Shown: positions 30,085 through 39,251 of the stretch, one piece after another | How positions within the stretch are numbered: the stretch's first letter is position 1 | Layout: each line of letters begins with the position of its first letter | NCBI RefSeq assembly: GCF_018614205.1 | Contig: NZ_JAGGOS010000074.1 | Coordinates: forward strand, 1 to 55,601 | DNA: 55,601 nucleotides | DNA from: Streptomyces sp. ISL-36 | Lineage (GTDB): Bacteria; Actinomycetota; Actinomycetes; Streptomycetales; Streptomycetaceae | Reading direction: 5' to 3' | Made by a program: the position numbers and the translations under genes | The notes under the pieces: model-generated | What the model was told of the DNA's origin: nothing | The model's database searches: none | Seen by the model: only the letters and a program-made list of their open reading frames with translations

Positions 30085-31032
30085 CTACCTCAGGAAGGGG
30101 TCCACCGCGACCGCCACGAAGAGCAGCGAGACATAGGTGATGGACCAGTGGAAGAGGCGCATCTCCTTGAGCTTCGCGCCCGTCGCGCCGCCCTTGGCGC
30201 GGTTCAGCAGCCCGTGCGCCTCCCAGAGCCACCAGCCGCCCGTCAGCAGCGCCACGGCGGTGTAGAACCAGCCGGTGTAGCCGAGCGGCGTCAGCAGCAG
30301 TGAGACGGCGACCATCACCCAGCTGTAGAGCACGATCTGCTTGGCGACGACCTTGTTGGAGGCGATGACCGGCAGCATCGGCACGCCCACGCGTGCGTAG
30401 TCCTCCTTGACCTTCATCGACAGCGGCCAGTAGTGCGGCGGCGTCCAGAAGAAGATGACGAGGAAGAGGATGACCGCGGCCCACGACATGGAGTTCGTGA
30501 CGGCCGACCAGCCGATCAGCACCGGCAGACAGCCGGCGATGCCGCCCCAGACGATGTTCTGCGCGGTCCGCCGCTTCAGGATCATCGTGTAGACGACCAC
30601 GTAGAAGAGGAGGGCGCCGAGCGAGAGCGCGGCGGAGAGCCAGTTGACCAGCAGGCCGAACCAGAGCGTGGAGACCACGGCGAGGGTGATGCCGAAGATC
30701 AGGCCCTCACGCGGCGAGACCATGCCGGTGACCAGCGGACGCTGCGAGGTGCGGTCCATCAGCGCGTCGATGTCGCGGTCGATGTACATGTTCAGCGCGT
30801 TGGCGCCGCCGGCCGACAGATAGCCGCCCAGGCAGGTGGCCAGGACCAGCCACAGGTTGGGCACGCCCTGCTCGGCGAGGAACATCACCGGAACGGTGGT
30901 GATGAGAAGAAGCTCGATGATCCGCGGCTTGGTCAGCGCCACGAATGCCTTGACGCGGGCCCCGAACGGCCGATGGCCCCCCGGGCTGGGAGTCAAGACG
31001 ACCCCTGCGGGTCGGGACTCGACGGCCGTCAC
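30085..31032 (-). CDS. ctaB: Heme O synthase CtaB (protoheme IX farnesyltransferase)
   Basis: This UbiA-family membrane prenyltransferase converts heme B to heme O, the substrate of CtaA. The 315-residue protein has eight or nine transmembrane helices. The two Asp-rich motifs are NMYIDRDIDALMDRTSQRP and the second-loop region FFWTPPHYWPLSMKVKEDY. GTG 31032 (VTAVESRPAG) has AGGGG five bases upstream; GTG 31038 is an alternative. A TAGAGT -10 box lies at 31106-31111. It is divergent from the pentose phosphate operon. Confidence 0.93.
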   Translation of the reverse strand: MTAVESRPAGVVLTPSPGGHRPFGARVKAFVALTKPRIIELLLITTVPVMFLAEQGVPNLWLVLATCLGGYLSAGGANALNMYIDRDIDALMDRTSQRPLVTGMVSPREGLIFGITLAVVSTLWFGLLVNWLSAALSLGALLFYVVVYTMILKRRTAQNIVWGGIAGCLPVLIGWSAVTNSMSWAAVILFLVIFFWTPPHYWPLSMKVKEDYARVGVPMLPVIASNKVVAKQIVLYSWVMVAVSLLLTPLGYTGWFYTAVALLTGGWWLWEAHGLLNRAKGGATGAKLKEMRLFHWSITYVSLLFVAVAVDPFLR

Positions 31033-31350
31033 GCACACCCCTGACAGAGAATTTCCCAGCAAGCTCCCCGGTGAAGACGGGGTGAAGACTTGCGCGTACC
31101 ACGCCACTCTAGACGTTGGCCATACACCGATCTTCGCGGGGGTGGGGTCGTGTTGAGGGGCCCCGTCCCAAGGCGTGGACAGAGGTCGGGAGGCGAAGTG
31201 ACAGAGTCGCCCGCACTCTTGACGTGACCGCTCATTTGAGGGACATGCACTCGAAAAGATGGGCGTTCTGTCGGGGGTAGGCTCGACAGCGCCGGTACAC
31301 CCTCAGTCACCGGCCATCTGAAAACATGTGGAGAGGAGCCCTGACCCAGG
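31033..31350. promoter_or_regulatory. Divergent promoter region ctaB / tkt
   Basis: This 318-base gap holds no gene. Facing ctaB, TAGAGT (31106-31111, minus strand) gives a leader of about 65 bases. Facing tkt, TAGGCT (31278-31283) is a possible -10, and a TTGACG at 31219-31224 is a -35-like word without a good partner. AGGAG at 31334-31338 precedes the tkt GTG by 12 bases. I saw no recognisable operator or riboswitch. Confidence 0.4.
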
Positions 31351-33438
31351 GTGAGCACTAAGCCGACCACCACAGACCTCGAGTGGACCGAATTGGACCA
31401 GCGGGCCGTGGACACTGCCCGCATCCTGGCCGCGGACGCCGTACAGAAGGTCGGCAACGGCCATCCCGGTACGGCCATGAGCCTGGCGCCCGCCGCGTAC
31501 ACCCTCTTCCAGAAGGTGATGCGGCACGACCCGGCCGACCCCGAGTGGGTCGGGCGCGACCGTTTCGTGCTCTCCGCCGGCCACTCGTCCCTGACCCTCT
31601 ACACCCAGCTGTACCTGGGTGGCTTCGGGCTCGAGCTGGACGACCTGAAGGCGTTCCGCACCTGGGGCTCGAAGACCCCGGGTCACCCGGAGTACGGGCA
31701 CACCGCCGGTGTCGAGACGACGACCGGCCCGCTCGGCCAGGGTGTCGCCAACGCCGTGGGCATGGCGATGGCCGCGCGCTACGAGCGCGGGCTCTTCGAC
31801 CCGGAGGCGGCCGCCGGCACCTCCCCGTTCGACCACCACATCTACGTGATCGCCGGTGACGGCTGCCTCCAGGAGGGCATCTCCGCCGAGGCGTCCTCGC
31901 TGGCGGGTCACCAGAAGCTCGGCAACCTGATCATGCTGTGGGACGACAACCACATCTCGATCGAGGGCGACACCGAGACCGCCGTGTCCGAGGACACGAT
32001 GAAGCGGTACGAGGCCTACGGCTGGCACGTGCAGCGGGTCGAGCCGCAGGCCAACGGCGACCTGGACCCGGCCGGCCTGTTCGCGGCGATCAAGGCCGCC
32101 GAGGCCGAGACCGAGCGCCCGTCGTTCATCGCGATGCGCTCGATCATCGCCTGGCCCGCCCCGAACGCGCAGAACACCGAGGCCGCGCACGGCTCGGCGC
32201 TGGGCGACGAGGAGATCGCGGCCACCAAGCGCGTCCTCGGCTTCGACCCGGAGCAGACCTTCGAGGTCACCGACGAGGTCATCGCTCACACCCGCGCCCT
32301 GGGCGACCGCGGTCGCGAGGCCCGGGCCGCCTGGGAGAAGTCGCTCGCCGAATGGCGTACGGCCAACCCGGAGCGGGCGGCGGAGTTCGACCGGATCCAG
32401 GCGAACGAGCTGCCCGAGGGCTGGGAGTCGAAGCTCCCGGTGTTCGAGCCGGGCAAGGGTGTCGCCACCCGTGCGGCGTCCGGCAAGGTCCTGCAGTCGC
32501 TCGGCGCGGTCATCCCCGAGCTGTGGGGCGGCTCGGCCGACCTGGCGGGCTCGAACAACACCACGATCGACAAGACCTCGTCGTTCCTGCCCGAGGGCAA
32601 CCCGCTGCCGGAGGCCGACAAGTACGGCCGCACGATCCACTTCGGCATCCGCGAGCACTCCATGGCCGCGGAGATGAACGGCATCGCGCTGCACGGCAAC
32701 ACCCGCATCTACGGCGGCACCTTCCTGGTGTTCTCCGACTACATGCGCAACGCGGTGCGGCTGTCGGCCCTGATGCACCTGCCGGTGACGTACGTCTGGA
32801 CCCACGACTCGATCGGTCTGGGCGAGGACGGTCCGACGCACCAGCCGGTGGAGCACCTGGCGTCGCTGCGCGCGATCCCCGGTCTGAACGTCGTCCGCCC
32901 GGCGGACGCCAACGAGACCGCCCTCGCCTGGCGCGAGATCGTCAGGCGCCACACGCGCGAGTTCGGCAAGGGCGCCCCGCACGGTCTGGCCCTGACCCGT
33001 CAGGGTGTGCCGACCTACGCGCCGAACGAGGACACCGCCAAGGGTGGTTACGTCCTGTTCGACGCCGAAGGCGGTGACGCCGAGGTCGTGCTGATCGGTA
33101 CGGGCTCCGAGGTGCACCTGGCCGTCGAGGCCCGCGAGCAGCTCCAGGCCGCCGGTGTCCCGACCCGTGTGGTCTCGATGCCGTCGGTGGAGTGGTTCGA
33201 GGAGCAGGACCAGGGGTACAAGGACGCCGTCCTGCCGCCGTCGGTCAAGGCCCGGGTGGCCGTCGAGGCCGGCATCGGTCTCACCTGGCACAAGTACGTC
33301 GGTGACGCCGGCCGGATCGTCTCGCTGGAGCACTTCGGTGCCTCGGCGGACGCGAAGGTCCTCTTCCGCGAGTTCGGGTTCACCCCCGAGGCGATCGTCG
33401 CCGCGGCCCGGGAATCTCTCGCCGCAGCCGCGCGCTGA
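31351..33438 (+). CDS. tkt: Transketolase
   Basis: This thiamine diphosphate enzyme moves two-carbon ketol units among sugar phosphates in the non-oxidative pentose phosphate pathway. The 695-residue protein has the TPP motif GDGCLQEG (about 169) ending in LWDDNHISIEG. The pyrimidine domain has FGIREHSMAAEMNGIALHG (conserved Glu), and HDSIGLGEDGPTHQP carries substrate-binding residues. The GTG start has AGGAG upstream. It heads the tkt-tal-zwf-opcA-pgl operon. Confidence 0.96.
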   Translation: MSTKPTTTDLEWTELDQRAVDTARILAADAVQKVGNGHPGTAMSLAPAAYTLFQKVMRHDPADPEWVGRDRFVLSAGHSSLTLYTQLYLGGFGLELDDLKAFRTWGSKTPGHPEYGHTAGVETTTGPLGQGVANAVGMAMAARYERGLFDPEAAAGTSPFDHHIYVIAGDGCLQEGISAEASSLAGHQKLGNLIMLWDDNHISIEGDTETAVSEDTMKRYEAYGWHVQRVEPQANGDLDPAGLFAAIKAAEAETERPSFIAMRSIIAWPAPNAQNTEAAHGSALGDEEIAATKRVLGFDPEQTFEVTDEVIAHTRALGDRGREARAAWEKSLAEWRTANPERAAEFDRIQANELPEGWESKLPVFEPGKGVATRAASGKVLQSLGAVIPELWGGSADLAGSNNTTIDKTSSFLPEGNPLPEADKYGRTIHFGIREHSMAAEMNGIALHGNTRIYGGTFLVFSDYMRNAVRLSALMHLPVTYVWTHDSIGLGEDGPTHQPVEHLASLRAIPGLNVVRPADANETALAWREIVRRHTREFGKGAPHGLALTRQGVPTYAPNEDTAKGGYVLFDAEGGDAEVVLIGTGSEVHLAVEAREQLQAAGVPTRVVSMPSVEWFEEQDQGYKDAVLPPSVKARVAVEAGIGLTWHKYVGDAGRIVSLEHFGASADAKVLFREFGFTPEAIVAAARESLAAAAR

Positions 33439-33474
33439 CGCCCATACGTACGACTTAATGGAGATGCAATTCTC

Positions 33475-34593
33475 ATGACAGACGCTCTCAAGCGCCTCTC
33501 CGACGAAGGCGTCGCGATCTGGCTGGACGATCTTTCGCGTCAGCGGATCACGTCCGGAAACCTGGCCGAGCTGATCGACCAGCAGCACGTGGTCGGTGTC
33601 ACCACCAACCCGTCCATCTTCCAGAAGGCCATCTCGGAAGGCCACGGCTACGACCAGCAGCTGGCCGACCTCGCCGCCCGCAAGGTGACCGTCGAAGAGG
33701 CCATCCGCATGATCACGACGGCGGACGTCCGCGACGCCGCCGACATCCTGCGCCCGGTCTTCGACGCGACCGACGGCCAGGACGGCCGGGTCTCCATCGA
33801 GGTCGACCCGCGGCTCGCCCACCGTACGGACGCCACGATCGCCGAGGCCAAGCAGCTCGCCTGGCTGGTGGACCGCCCCAACACGCTCATCAAGATCCCG
33901 GCCACCGAGGCGGGTCTTCCGGCGATCACCGAGGTCATCGGCCTCGGCATCAGCGTCAACGTGACGCTGATCTTCTCGCTGGAGCGCTACCGCAAGGTCA
34001 TGGACGCCTACCTGGCCGGTCTGGAGAAGGCCAAGGAGCGCGGCCTGGACCTGTCCAAGATCTACTCCGTGGCGTCCTTCTTCGTCTCCCGCGTGGACTC
34101 GGAGATCGACAAGCGTCTGGACTCGATCGGCACGGACGAGGCCAAGGCGCTGAAGGGCAAGGCCGCGCTGGCCAACGCCCGCCTGGCCTACGAGGCGTAC
34201 GAAGAGGTCTTCTCCTCGGAGCGCTGGGCCGCGCTGGACAAGGCGCAGGGCAACAAGCAGCGTCCGCTGTGGGCCTCGACCGGCGTGAAGGACCCGGCGT
34301 ACAAGGACACCCTGTACGTGGTGGACCTGGTCGCGCCCGGCACCGTCAACACCATGCCCGAGGCGACCCTGGAGGCCACCGCCGACCACGGCGAGGTCAC
34401 CGGTGACACCGTGCGCGGCACCTACGAGCAGTCCCGCGCCGAACTGGACGCCGTCGAGAAGCTCGGCATCTCGTACGACGACGTGGTGCAGCTGCTCGAG
34501 GACGAGGGCGTCGAGAAGTTCGAGGCGTCCTGGAACGACCTGCTCAAGTCGACCGAGGCGGAGCTTGAGCGCCTCGCACCTTCGGAGGCGTAA
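33475..34593 (+). CDS. tal: Transaldolase
   Basis: This enzyme transfers dihydroxyacetone units between sedoheptulose 7-phosphate and glyceraldehyde 3-phosphate. The 372-residue protein has TTNPSIFQKAI near 43, the Schiff-base Lys140 in NTLIKIPATEAG, and NVTLIFSLERY after it. The length fits the actinobacterial/cyanobacterial type (about 370), longer than E. coli TalB. GGAG is 10 bases before the ATG. It is the second gene of the pentose phosphate operon, 36 bases after tkt. Confidence 0.96.
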   Translation: MTDALKRLSDEGVAIWLDDLSRQRITSGNLAELIDQQHVVGVTTNPSIFQKAISEGHGYDQQLADLAARKVTVEEAIRMITTADVRDAADILRPVFDATDGQDGRVSIEVDPRLAHRTDATIAEAKQLAWLVDRPNTLIKIPATEAGLPAITEVIGLGISVNVTLIFSLERYRKVMDAYLAGLEKAKERGLDLSKIYSVASFFVSRVDSEIDKRLDSIGTDEAKALKGKAALANARLAYEAYEEVFSSERWAALDKAQGNKQRPLWASTGVKDPAYKDTLYVVDLVAPGTVNTMPEATLEATADHGEVTGDTVRGTYEQSRAELDAVEKLGISYDDVVQLLEDEGVEKFEASWNDLLKSTEAELERLAPSEA

Positions 34594-34598
34594 CCACC

Positions 34599-36131
34599 TT
34601 GAGCGCAGTCCACGGAGCCAACCCGCTCCGTGACGCCGCAGACCGACGGCTCCCGCGTATCGCGGGGCCGTCGGGTCTGGTGATCTTCGGCGTCACGGGC
34701 GATTTGTCCCGTAAGAAGCTGATGCCTGCCGTCTACGACCTGGCCAACCGCGGCCTGCTGCCGCCGGGCTTCTCGCTCATCGGCTTCGCCCGCCGCGAGT
34801 GGCAGGACGAGGACTTCGCGCAGGAGGTCTACGAGGCCGTCAAGCAGCACGCCCGTACGCCGTTCCGCGAGGAGGTGTGGCAGCAGCTCATCCAGGGGAT
34901 GCGCTTCGTCCAGGGCGACTTCGACGACGACGACGCCTTCGAGCAGCTGAAGGCCACCGTCGAGGAGCTGGACAAGGCGCAGGGCACCGGAGGCAACTTC
35001 GCCTTCTACCTGTCCGTGCCGCCGAAGTTCTTCCCCCAGGTCGTCCAGCAGCTGAAGAAGCACGGCCTGGCCGACCAGAAGAACGGCTCCTGGCGCCGCG
35101 CGGTCATCGAGAAGCCCTTCGGCCACGACCTGGTCTCCGCCAAGGAGCTCAACGAGGTCGTCCACGAGGTCTTCCCGCCCAACGAGGTCTTCCGGATCGA
35201 CCACTACCTCGGCAAGGAGACCGTCCAGAACATCCTGGCGCTCCGTTTCGCCAACACCCTCTTCGAGCCGATCTGGAACCGGTCGTACGTCGACCACGTC
35301 CAGATCACCATGGCCGAGGACATCGGCATCGGCGGTCGCGCCGGCTACTACGACGGCATCGGCGCCGCCCGTGACGTCATCCAGAACCACCTCCTCCAGC
35401 TGCTCGCGCTGACCGCGATGGAGGAGCCCGCCTCCTTCGACGCGGACGCGCTCGCGGCCGAGAAGACCAAGGTGCTCGGCGCGGTGAAGCTGCCGAAGGA
35501 CCTGGGCGCTTCGACCGTGCGCGGCCAGTACGCCCCCGGGTGGCAGGGCGGCGCGAAGGCCGTCGGCTATCTGCAGGAGGACGGGATCGACCCCAAGTCG
35601 AAGACCGACACCTACGCGGCCATCAAGCTGGAGATCGACAACCGCCGCTGGGCGGGCGTCCCCTTCTATCTCCGTACCGGCAAGCGGCTCGGCCGCCGCG
35701 TCACCGAGATCGCGGTCGTCTTCCAGCGCGCGCCGCACTCCCCGTTCGACAAGACGGCGACGGAGGAGCTGGGCCAGAACGCCCTGGTCATCCGGGTGCA
35801 GCCGGACGAGGGCGTGACGATGCGGTTCGGCTCCAAGGTGCCGGGCACCTCCATGGAGGTCCGGGACGTGTCGATGGACTTCGCCTACGGCGAGTCCTTC
35901 ACGGAGTCCAGCCCCGAGGCGTACGAGCGGCTCATCCTCGATGTGCTGCTCGGCGACTCGAACCTCTTCCCGCGGGTCGAGGAGGTCGAGCTGTCCTGGA
36001 AGATCCTCGACCCGATCGAGCAGTACTGGGACAAGCACGGCAAGCCCGCGCAGTACCAGGCGGGTACGTGGGGGCCGGTCGAGGCGGACGAAATGCTCGC
36101 ACGAGACGGACGGAGCTGGCGCCGGCCATGA
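34599..36131 (+). CDS. zwf: Glucose-6-phosphate 1-dehydrogenase
   Basis: This is the first oxidative step of the pentose phosphate pathway and a source of NADPH. The 510-residue protein has the coenzyme motif FGVTGDLSRKKLMPAVYDL (about 29-47), the substrate-binding RIDHYLGKE with the catalytic His region, and EKPFGHDL. It starts at TTG 34599, five bases after tal, with GGAGG upstream. Its stop overlaps opcA (ATGA), which encodes its activator. Confidence 0.96.
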   Translation: MSAVHGANPLRDAADRRLPRIAGPSGLVIFGVTGDLSRKKLMPAVYDLANRGLLPPGFSLIGFARREWQDEDFAQEVYEAVKQHARTPFREEVWQQLIQGMRFVQGDFDDDDAFEQLKATVEELDKAQGTGGNFAFYLSVPPKFFPQVVQQLKKHGLADQKNGSWRRAVIEKPFGHDLVSAKELNEVVHEVFPPNEVFRIDHYLGKETVQNILALRFANTLFEPIWNRSYVDHVQITMAEDIGIGGRAGYYDGIGAARDVIQNHLLQLLALTAMEEPASFDADALAAEKTKVLGAVKLPKDLGASTVRGQYAPGWQGGAKAVGYLQEDGIDPKSKTDTYAAIKLEIDNRRWAGVPFYLRTGKRLGRRVTEIAVVFQRAPHSPFDKTATEELGQNALVIRVQPDEGVTMRFGSKVPGTSMEVRDVSMDFAYGESFTESSPEAYERLILDVLLGDSNLFPRVEEVELSWKILDPIEQYWDKHGKPAQYQAGTWGPVEADEMLARDGRSWRRP

Positions 36132-37171
36132 AGACCGACCTGACGGACACCACGTCCAGCAAGATCAACAAGGCGCTGGTGCTCGGGCGGCGGGCCATCG
36201 GCACGCCGGCCGTCGGCATGGTGCTCACCCTCGTCATCGTCACCGACGAGGAGAACGCCTACGACGCGCTCAAGGCGGCCAACGACGCGTCCCGCGAGCA
36301 CCCCTCGCGGACGCTGGTGGTCATCAAGCGGGCCGCGCGCTCGCCGCGTGACCGGGCGAAGGCACGGCTCGACGCCGAGGTCCGCCTCGGCGCCGACGCC
36401 AGTACCGGCGAAACGGTTGTCCTCCGGCTGTACGGCGAGGTCGCCGAGCACGCCCAGTCGGTGGTCCTTCCGCTGCTCCTTCCCGACGCGCCCGTCGTCG
36501 TCTGGTGGCCGGTCAACTCCCCGGCCGACCCGGCGAAGGACCCGCTGGGCGCGCTCGCCCAGCGCCGGGTCACCGACACCTACGCCGCCGAGCAGCCGAT
36601 CCACGAGCTGACCGGCCGCGCGCAGACGTACACCCCGGGCGACACCGATCTGGCGTGGAGCCGGATCACCCCGTGGCGTTCGATGCTGGCCGCCGCGCTC
36701 GACCAGGTCGTGTGCGACGTCACCTCGGCCGAGGTGGAGGGCGAGGAGTTCAACCCCAGCGTCGAACTGCTCGCCATGTGGCTGGCGGACCGGCTGAAGG
36801 TGCCGGTTCGGCGCTCCAAGTCGACGGGCCCGGGGCTCACTTCCGTACGGATGGAGTCCACCTGCGGGCCGATCGTGCTCGACCGGCCGGACGGATCGCT
36901 GGCGACGCTCTCCATCCAGGGGCAGCCGGACCGTGCCGTGGCGCTCAAGCGCCGCGAGACGTCCGAGCTGATCGCTGAGGAGCTGCGGCGGCTCGACCCG
37001 GACGACACCTACGCCTCGGCGCTGCGGTACGGGCTCGACCGGCTGGACGAGGAGGCCGCGGTGACGGCTCCCGACCCGGTCGAGGTGGTCCCGGCCCCGG
37101 CCGCTCCCGCCGCCGACCCCGCTCCCTCGTCGGCGAAGAAGCCCGCGGCCAAGAAGGCGGCGGCCAAGTGA
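36128..37171 (+). CDS. opcA: OpcA, glucose-6-phosphate dehydrogenase assembly protein
   Basis: OpcA allosterically activates and helps assemble Zwf in cyanobacteria and actinobacteria. The 347-residue protein has the conserved VWWPVNSP (about 121-128), DLAWSRITPWR and FNPSVELLAMWLADRL. The C-terminus is an Ala/Pro-rich linker followed by a Lys/Ala tail (KKPAAKKAAAK), probably disordered. ATG 36128 lies in the zwf stop overlap, and the gene overlaps pgl by GTGA, giving tight coupling. Confidence 0.95.
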   Translation: MKTDLTDTTSSKINKALVLGRRAIGTPAVGMVLTLVIVTDEENAYDALKAANDASREHPSRTLVVIKRAARSPRDRAKARLDAEVRLGADASTGETVVLRLYGEVAEHAQSVVLPLLLPDAPVVVWWPVNSPADPAKDPLGALAQRRVTDTYAAEQPIHELTGRAQTYTPGDTDLAWSRITPWRSMLAAALDQVVCDVTSAEVEGEEFNPSVELLAMWLADRLKVPVRRSKSTGPGLTSVRMESTCGPIVLDRPDGSLATLSIQGQPDRAVALKRRETSELIAEELRRLDPDDTYASALRYGLDRLDEEAAVTAPDPVEVVPAPAAPAADPAPSSAKKPAAKKAAAK

Positions 37172-37950
37172 GCGCTCCGCAGCTGGTGGTCCACCGCGAC
37201 AAGGAGCTGATGGCGCAGGCCGCCGCGGCCCGGCTGATCACCCGGATCGTGGACGCCCAGGCCGCACGCGGATCGGCGTCCGTGGTCCTGACCGGCGGTC
37301 GCAACGGCAACGGGCTCCTCGCGGCGCTCGGTTCGGCCCCCGCGCGGGACGCGATCGACTGGTCGCGGCTCGATCTGTGGTGGGGCGACGAGCGGTTCCT
37401 GCCCGAGGGCGATCCGGAGCGCAATGTCACCCAGGCCCGCGAGGCGCTGCTCGACAGCGTGCCGCTGGACCCGGCCCGGGTGCACGCGATGCCGGCGTCG
37501 GACGGCCCGTACGGGAAGGACGTGGACGCGGCCGCCGCGGCCTACGCCGCCGAACTGGCCGCCGCCGCGGGGCCGGAGGACCACGGCTCGGTTCCGTCCT
37601 TCGACGTCCTGATGCTGGGGGTCGGACCCGACACCCATGTGGCCTCGCTCTTCCCGGAGCTTCCGGCGGTCCGCGAGACCGAGCGGACGGTGGTGGGGGT
37701 GCACGGCGCGCCCAAGCCGCCGCCGACCCGTGTCTCGCTGACGCTTCCGGCGATCCGGGCGGCCCGTGAAGTCTGGCTGCTGGCGGCGGGCGAGGACAAG
37801 GCGAAGGCGGCGGCGATCGCGCTGTCGGGCGCCGGCGAGTTCCAGGCCCCGGCGGCGGGCGCCTACGGCCGCTCCCGCACGCTCTGGCTGCTGGACGCCG
37901 CGGCGGCCTCGGAGCTTCCGCGCGGTCTTTACCCGCCCGCTTCGGCCTGA
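37168..37950 (+). CDS. pgl: 6-phosphogluconolactonase
   Basis: This enzyme hydrolyses the lactone made by Zwf (DevB/SOL family). The 260-residue protein has VLTGGRNGNGLLAAL (sugar-phosphate loop), DLWWGDERFLPEGDPERN and LMLGVGPDTHVASLFP with the catalytic His. It starts at GTG 37168 inside the opcA stop. It is the last gene of the operon; a near-perfect 18-bp hairpin follows. Confidence 0.95.
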   Translation: MSAPQLVVHRDKELMAQAAAARLITRIVDAQAARGSASVVLTGGRNGNGLLAALGSAPARDAIDWSRLDLWWGDERFLPEGDPERNVTQAREALLDSVPLDPARVHAMPASDGPYGKDVDAAAAAYAAELAAAAGPEDHGSVPSFDVLMLGVGPDTHVASLFPELPAVRETERTVVGVHGAPKPPPTRVSLTLPAIRAAREVWLLAAGEDKAKAAAIALSGAGEFQAPAAGAYGRSRTLWLLDAAAASELPRGLYPPASA

Positions 37951-37959
37951 TCCGCACGC

Positions 37960-37999
37960 ACGGAGGCCCGGTTCACCGCGAGGTGAACCGGGCCTCCGT
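37960..37999. terminator. 18-bp perfect bidirectional terminator hairpin
   Basis: Arms 37960-37977 and 37982-37999 are fully complementary around a GCGA tetraloop. It sits between converging pgl and the acyltransferase gene, ten bases after the pgl stop, and can end both transcripts. Confidence 0.85.
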
Positions 38000-38045
38000 C
38001 GTCCGTGCCGTCGTCCGTGCCGTCGGCTCCAGGGTGCGCCGTCCG

Positions 38046-39167
38046 TCAGCTCCTGCGGCTCAAGAGACGCGTCTTGCCCAGGAGCAGTCGCCTGCCGGGC
38101 TCCTCCACCAGCCGGTAGAGGAGAGCCGACAGCACGAGGGAGATGACGAAGGCCACACCGGCGAGCCCGAACGCCGCGATCGTGTCGAACCTCGGCTTCT
38201 CCCCCACCCAGATCCTCAGCGTGTGCATCACCAGCAGGTGCACCATGTAGAAGGCGAACGACCACTCGCCCAGCTTCACCATCACCGGCCGGCGCCACAT
38301 CGACGGCTCGCCCTTCACATCGGCGACGGCGCCCGCCGCGATCAGGCAGGTGAGCCCGATCAGCGGGGTCCAGGAGAGCCCGGAGGGCACGAGCGGGGCC
38401 ACGAAGTAGCCGATCAGCGTGAGGGCCATGGCGCCTTCGAGACCGGGGCCGCGCCACCTGTCGAGCTGGACGAGCCGGGCCACGGCGATACCGAGAATGA
38501 ATTCGGGGAGTCGCGCGAGGGGGAAGCTGTAGAGGAACACGTCGACGTGCAGCGCCTTGTAGACGTCCGGCTGGACGACCACGGCGGCGACGCAGAGGAC
38601 CGCCACGGCGGCCAGGGCCCGCGCCCCCATGCGGCGCATCACCATGTAGAGCAGCGGGAAGCAGGCGTAGAAGAACGCCTCGCAGACGAGTGACCAGCTG
38701 ACCGGGTTGCCCGTCTGCCACCACTCGAACTTCCAGGAGCTCACCAGCAGGAGGTTGGCCGCTATCGCCGTGAAGCCCTCCCGCTCGCCGTCCCTCAGCC
38801 AGGGGAGCACGGTGAAGACGAGTACGAGCGCGACGGCGCCGGTGACCAGGTGGATCGGGTAGATCCGGGCCATTCGGCGGCGGAAGAAGGACAGGGCCCG
38901 GTCTCCCGAACGCGCCGACCACGCCAGCACGAAGCCGGAGAGGACGAAGAAGAACATGACCCCGACGCTGCCCGACCGGGTGGCCCAGGCCACCAGCTTC
39001 TCGTCCTCGGAGCCGTAGTAGCCGAACTTGTACGTGTGGAACGCGAAGACCAGGAACGCAGCCGCCCAGCGCATGCCCGTCAACGAGGGAAGCCGGCCTC
39101 CCGCTCGTCCGTCCGCCACGGGGGCGGGGGCCGCAGGCAGGGTTGCCTCGCGTATCAGCGTGCGCAA
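38046..39167 (-). CDS. Acyltransferase 3 family membrane protein
   Basis: This is a 373-residue integral membrane acyltransferase (OafA/NodX-like) with about ten hydrophobic helices. Family motifs are MRWAAAFLVFAFH near residue 32 (His45 region), GVMFFFVLSGFVLAWS, RRMARIYPIHL with the conserved Arg, and SWSLVCEAFFYACFP. Such enzymes O-acetylate glycans, cell-wall polymers or secondary metabolites. It starts at TTG 39167 with GGAG seven bases upstream. It is a single gene with no biosynthetic neighbours to suggest the acceptor. Confidence 0.9.
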   Translation of the reverse strand: MRTLIREATLPAAPAPVADGRAGGRLPSLTGMRWAAAFLVFAFHTYKFGYYGSEDEKLVAWATRSGSVGVMFFFVLSGFVLAWSARSGDRALSFFRRRMARIYPIHLVTGAVALVLVFTVLPWLRDGEREGFTAIAANLLLVSSWKFEWWQTGNPVSWSLVCEAFFYACFPLLYMVMRRMGARALAAVAVLCVAAVVVQPDVYKALHVDVFLYSFPLARLPEFILGIAVARLVQLDRWRGPGLEGAMALTLIGYFVAPLVPSGLSWTPLIGLTCLIAAGAVADVKGEPSMWRRPVMVKLGEWSFAFYMVHLLVMHTLRIWVGEKPRFDTIAAFGLAGVAFVISLVLSALLYRLVEEPGRRLLLGKTRLLSRRS

Positions 39168-39251
39168 GAAACGACTCCGTTCGACAATGGACCGGCGGGA
39201 GCGCGCGGCACGCCGCGATCAAGCTCCGAGTTCAGCGGCACATATTACGGG

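Noticed and set aside
31303..34389. A minus-strand open frame of over 1000 codons opposite tkt and tal
   Set aside because: It lies entirely opposite two certain genes. Its Val/Gly/Asp/Arg-rich, repeat-like composition is the antisense image of GC-rich coding DNA, with no domain.
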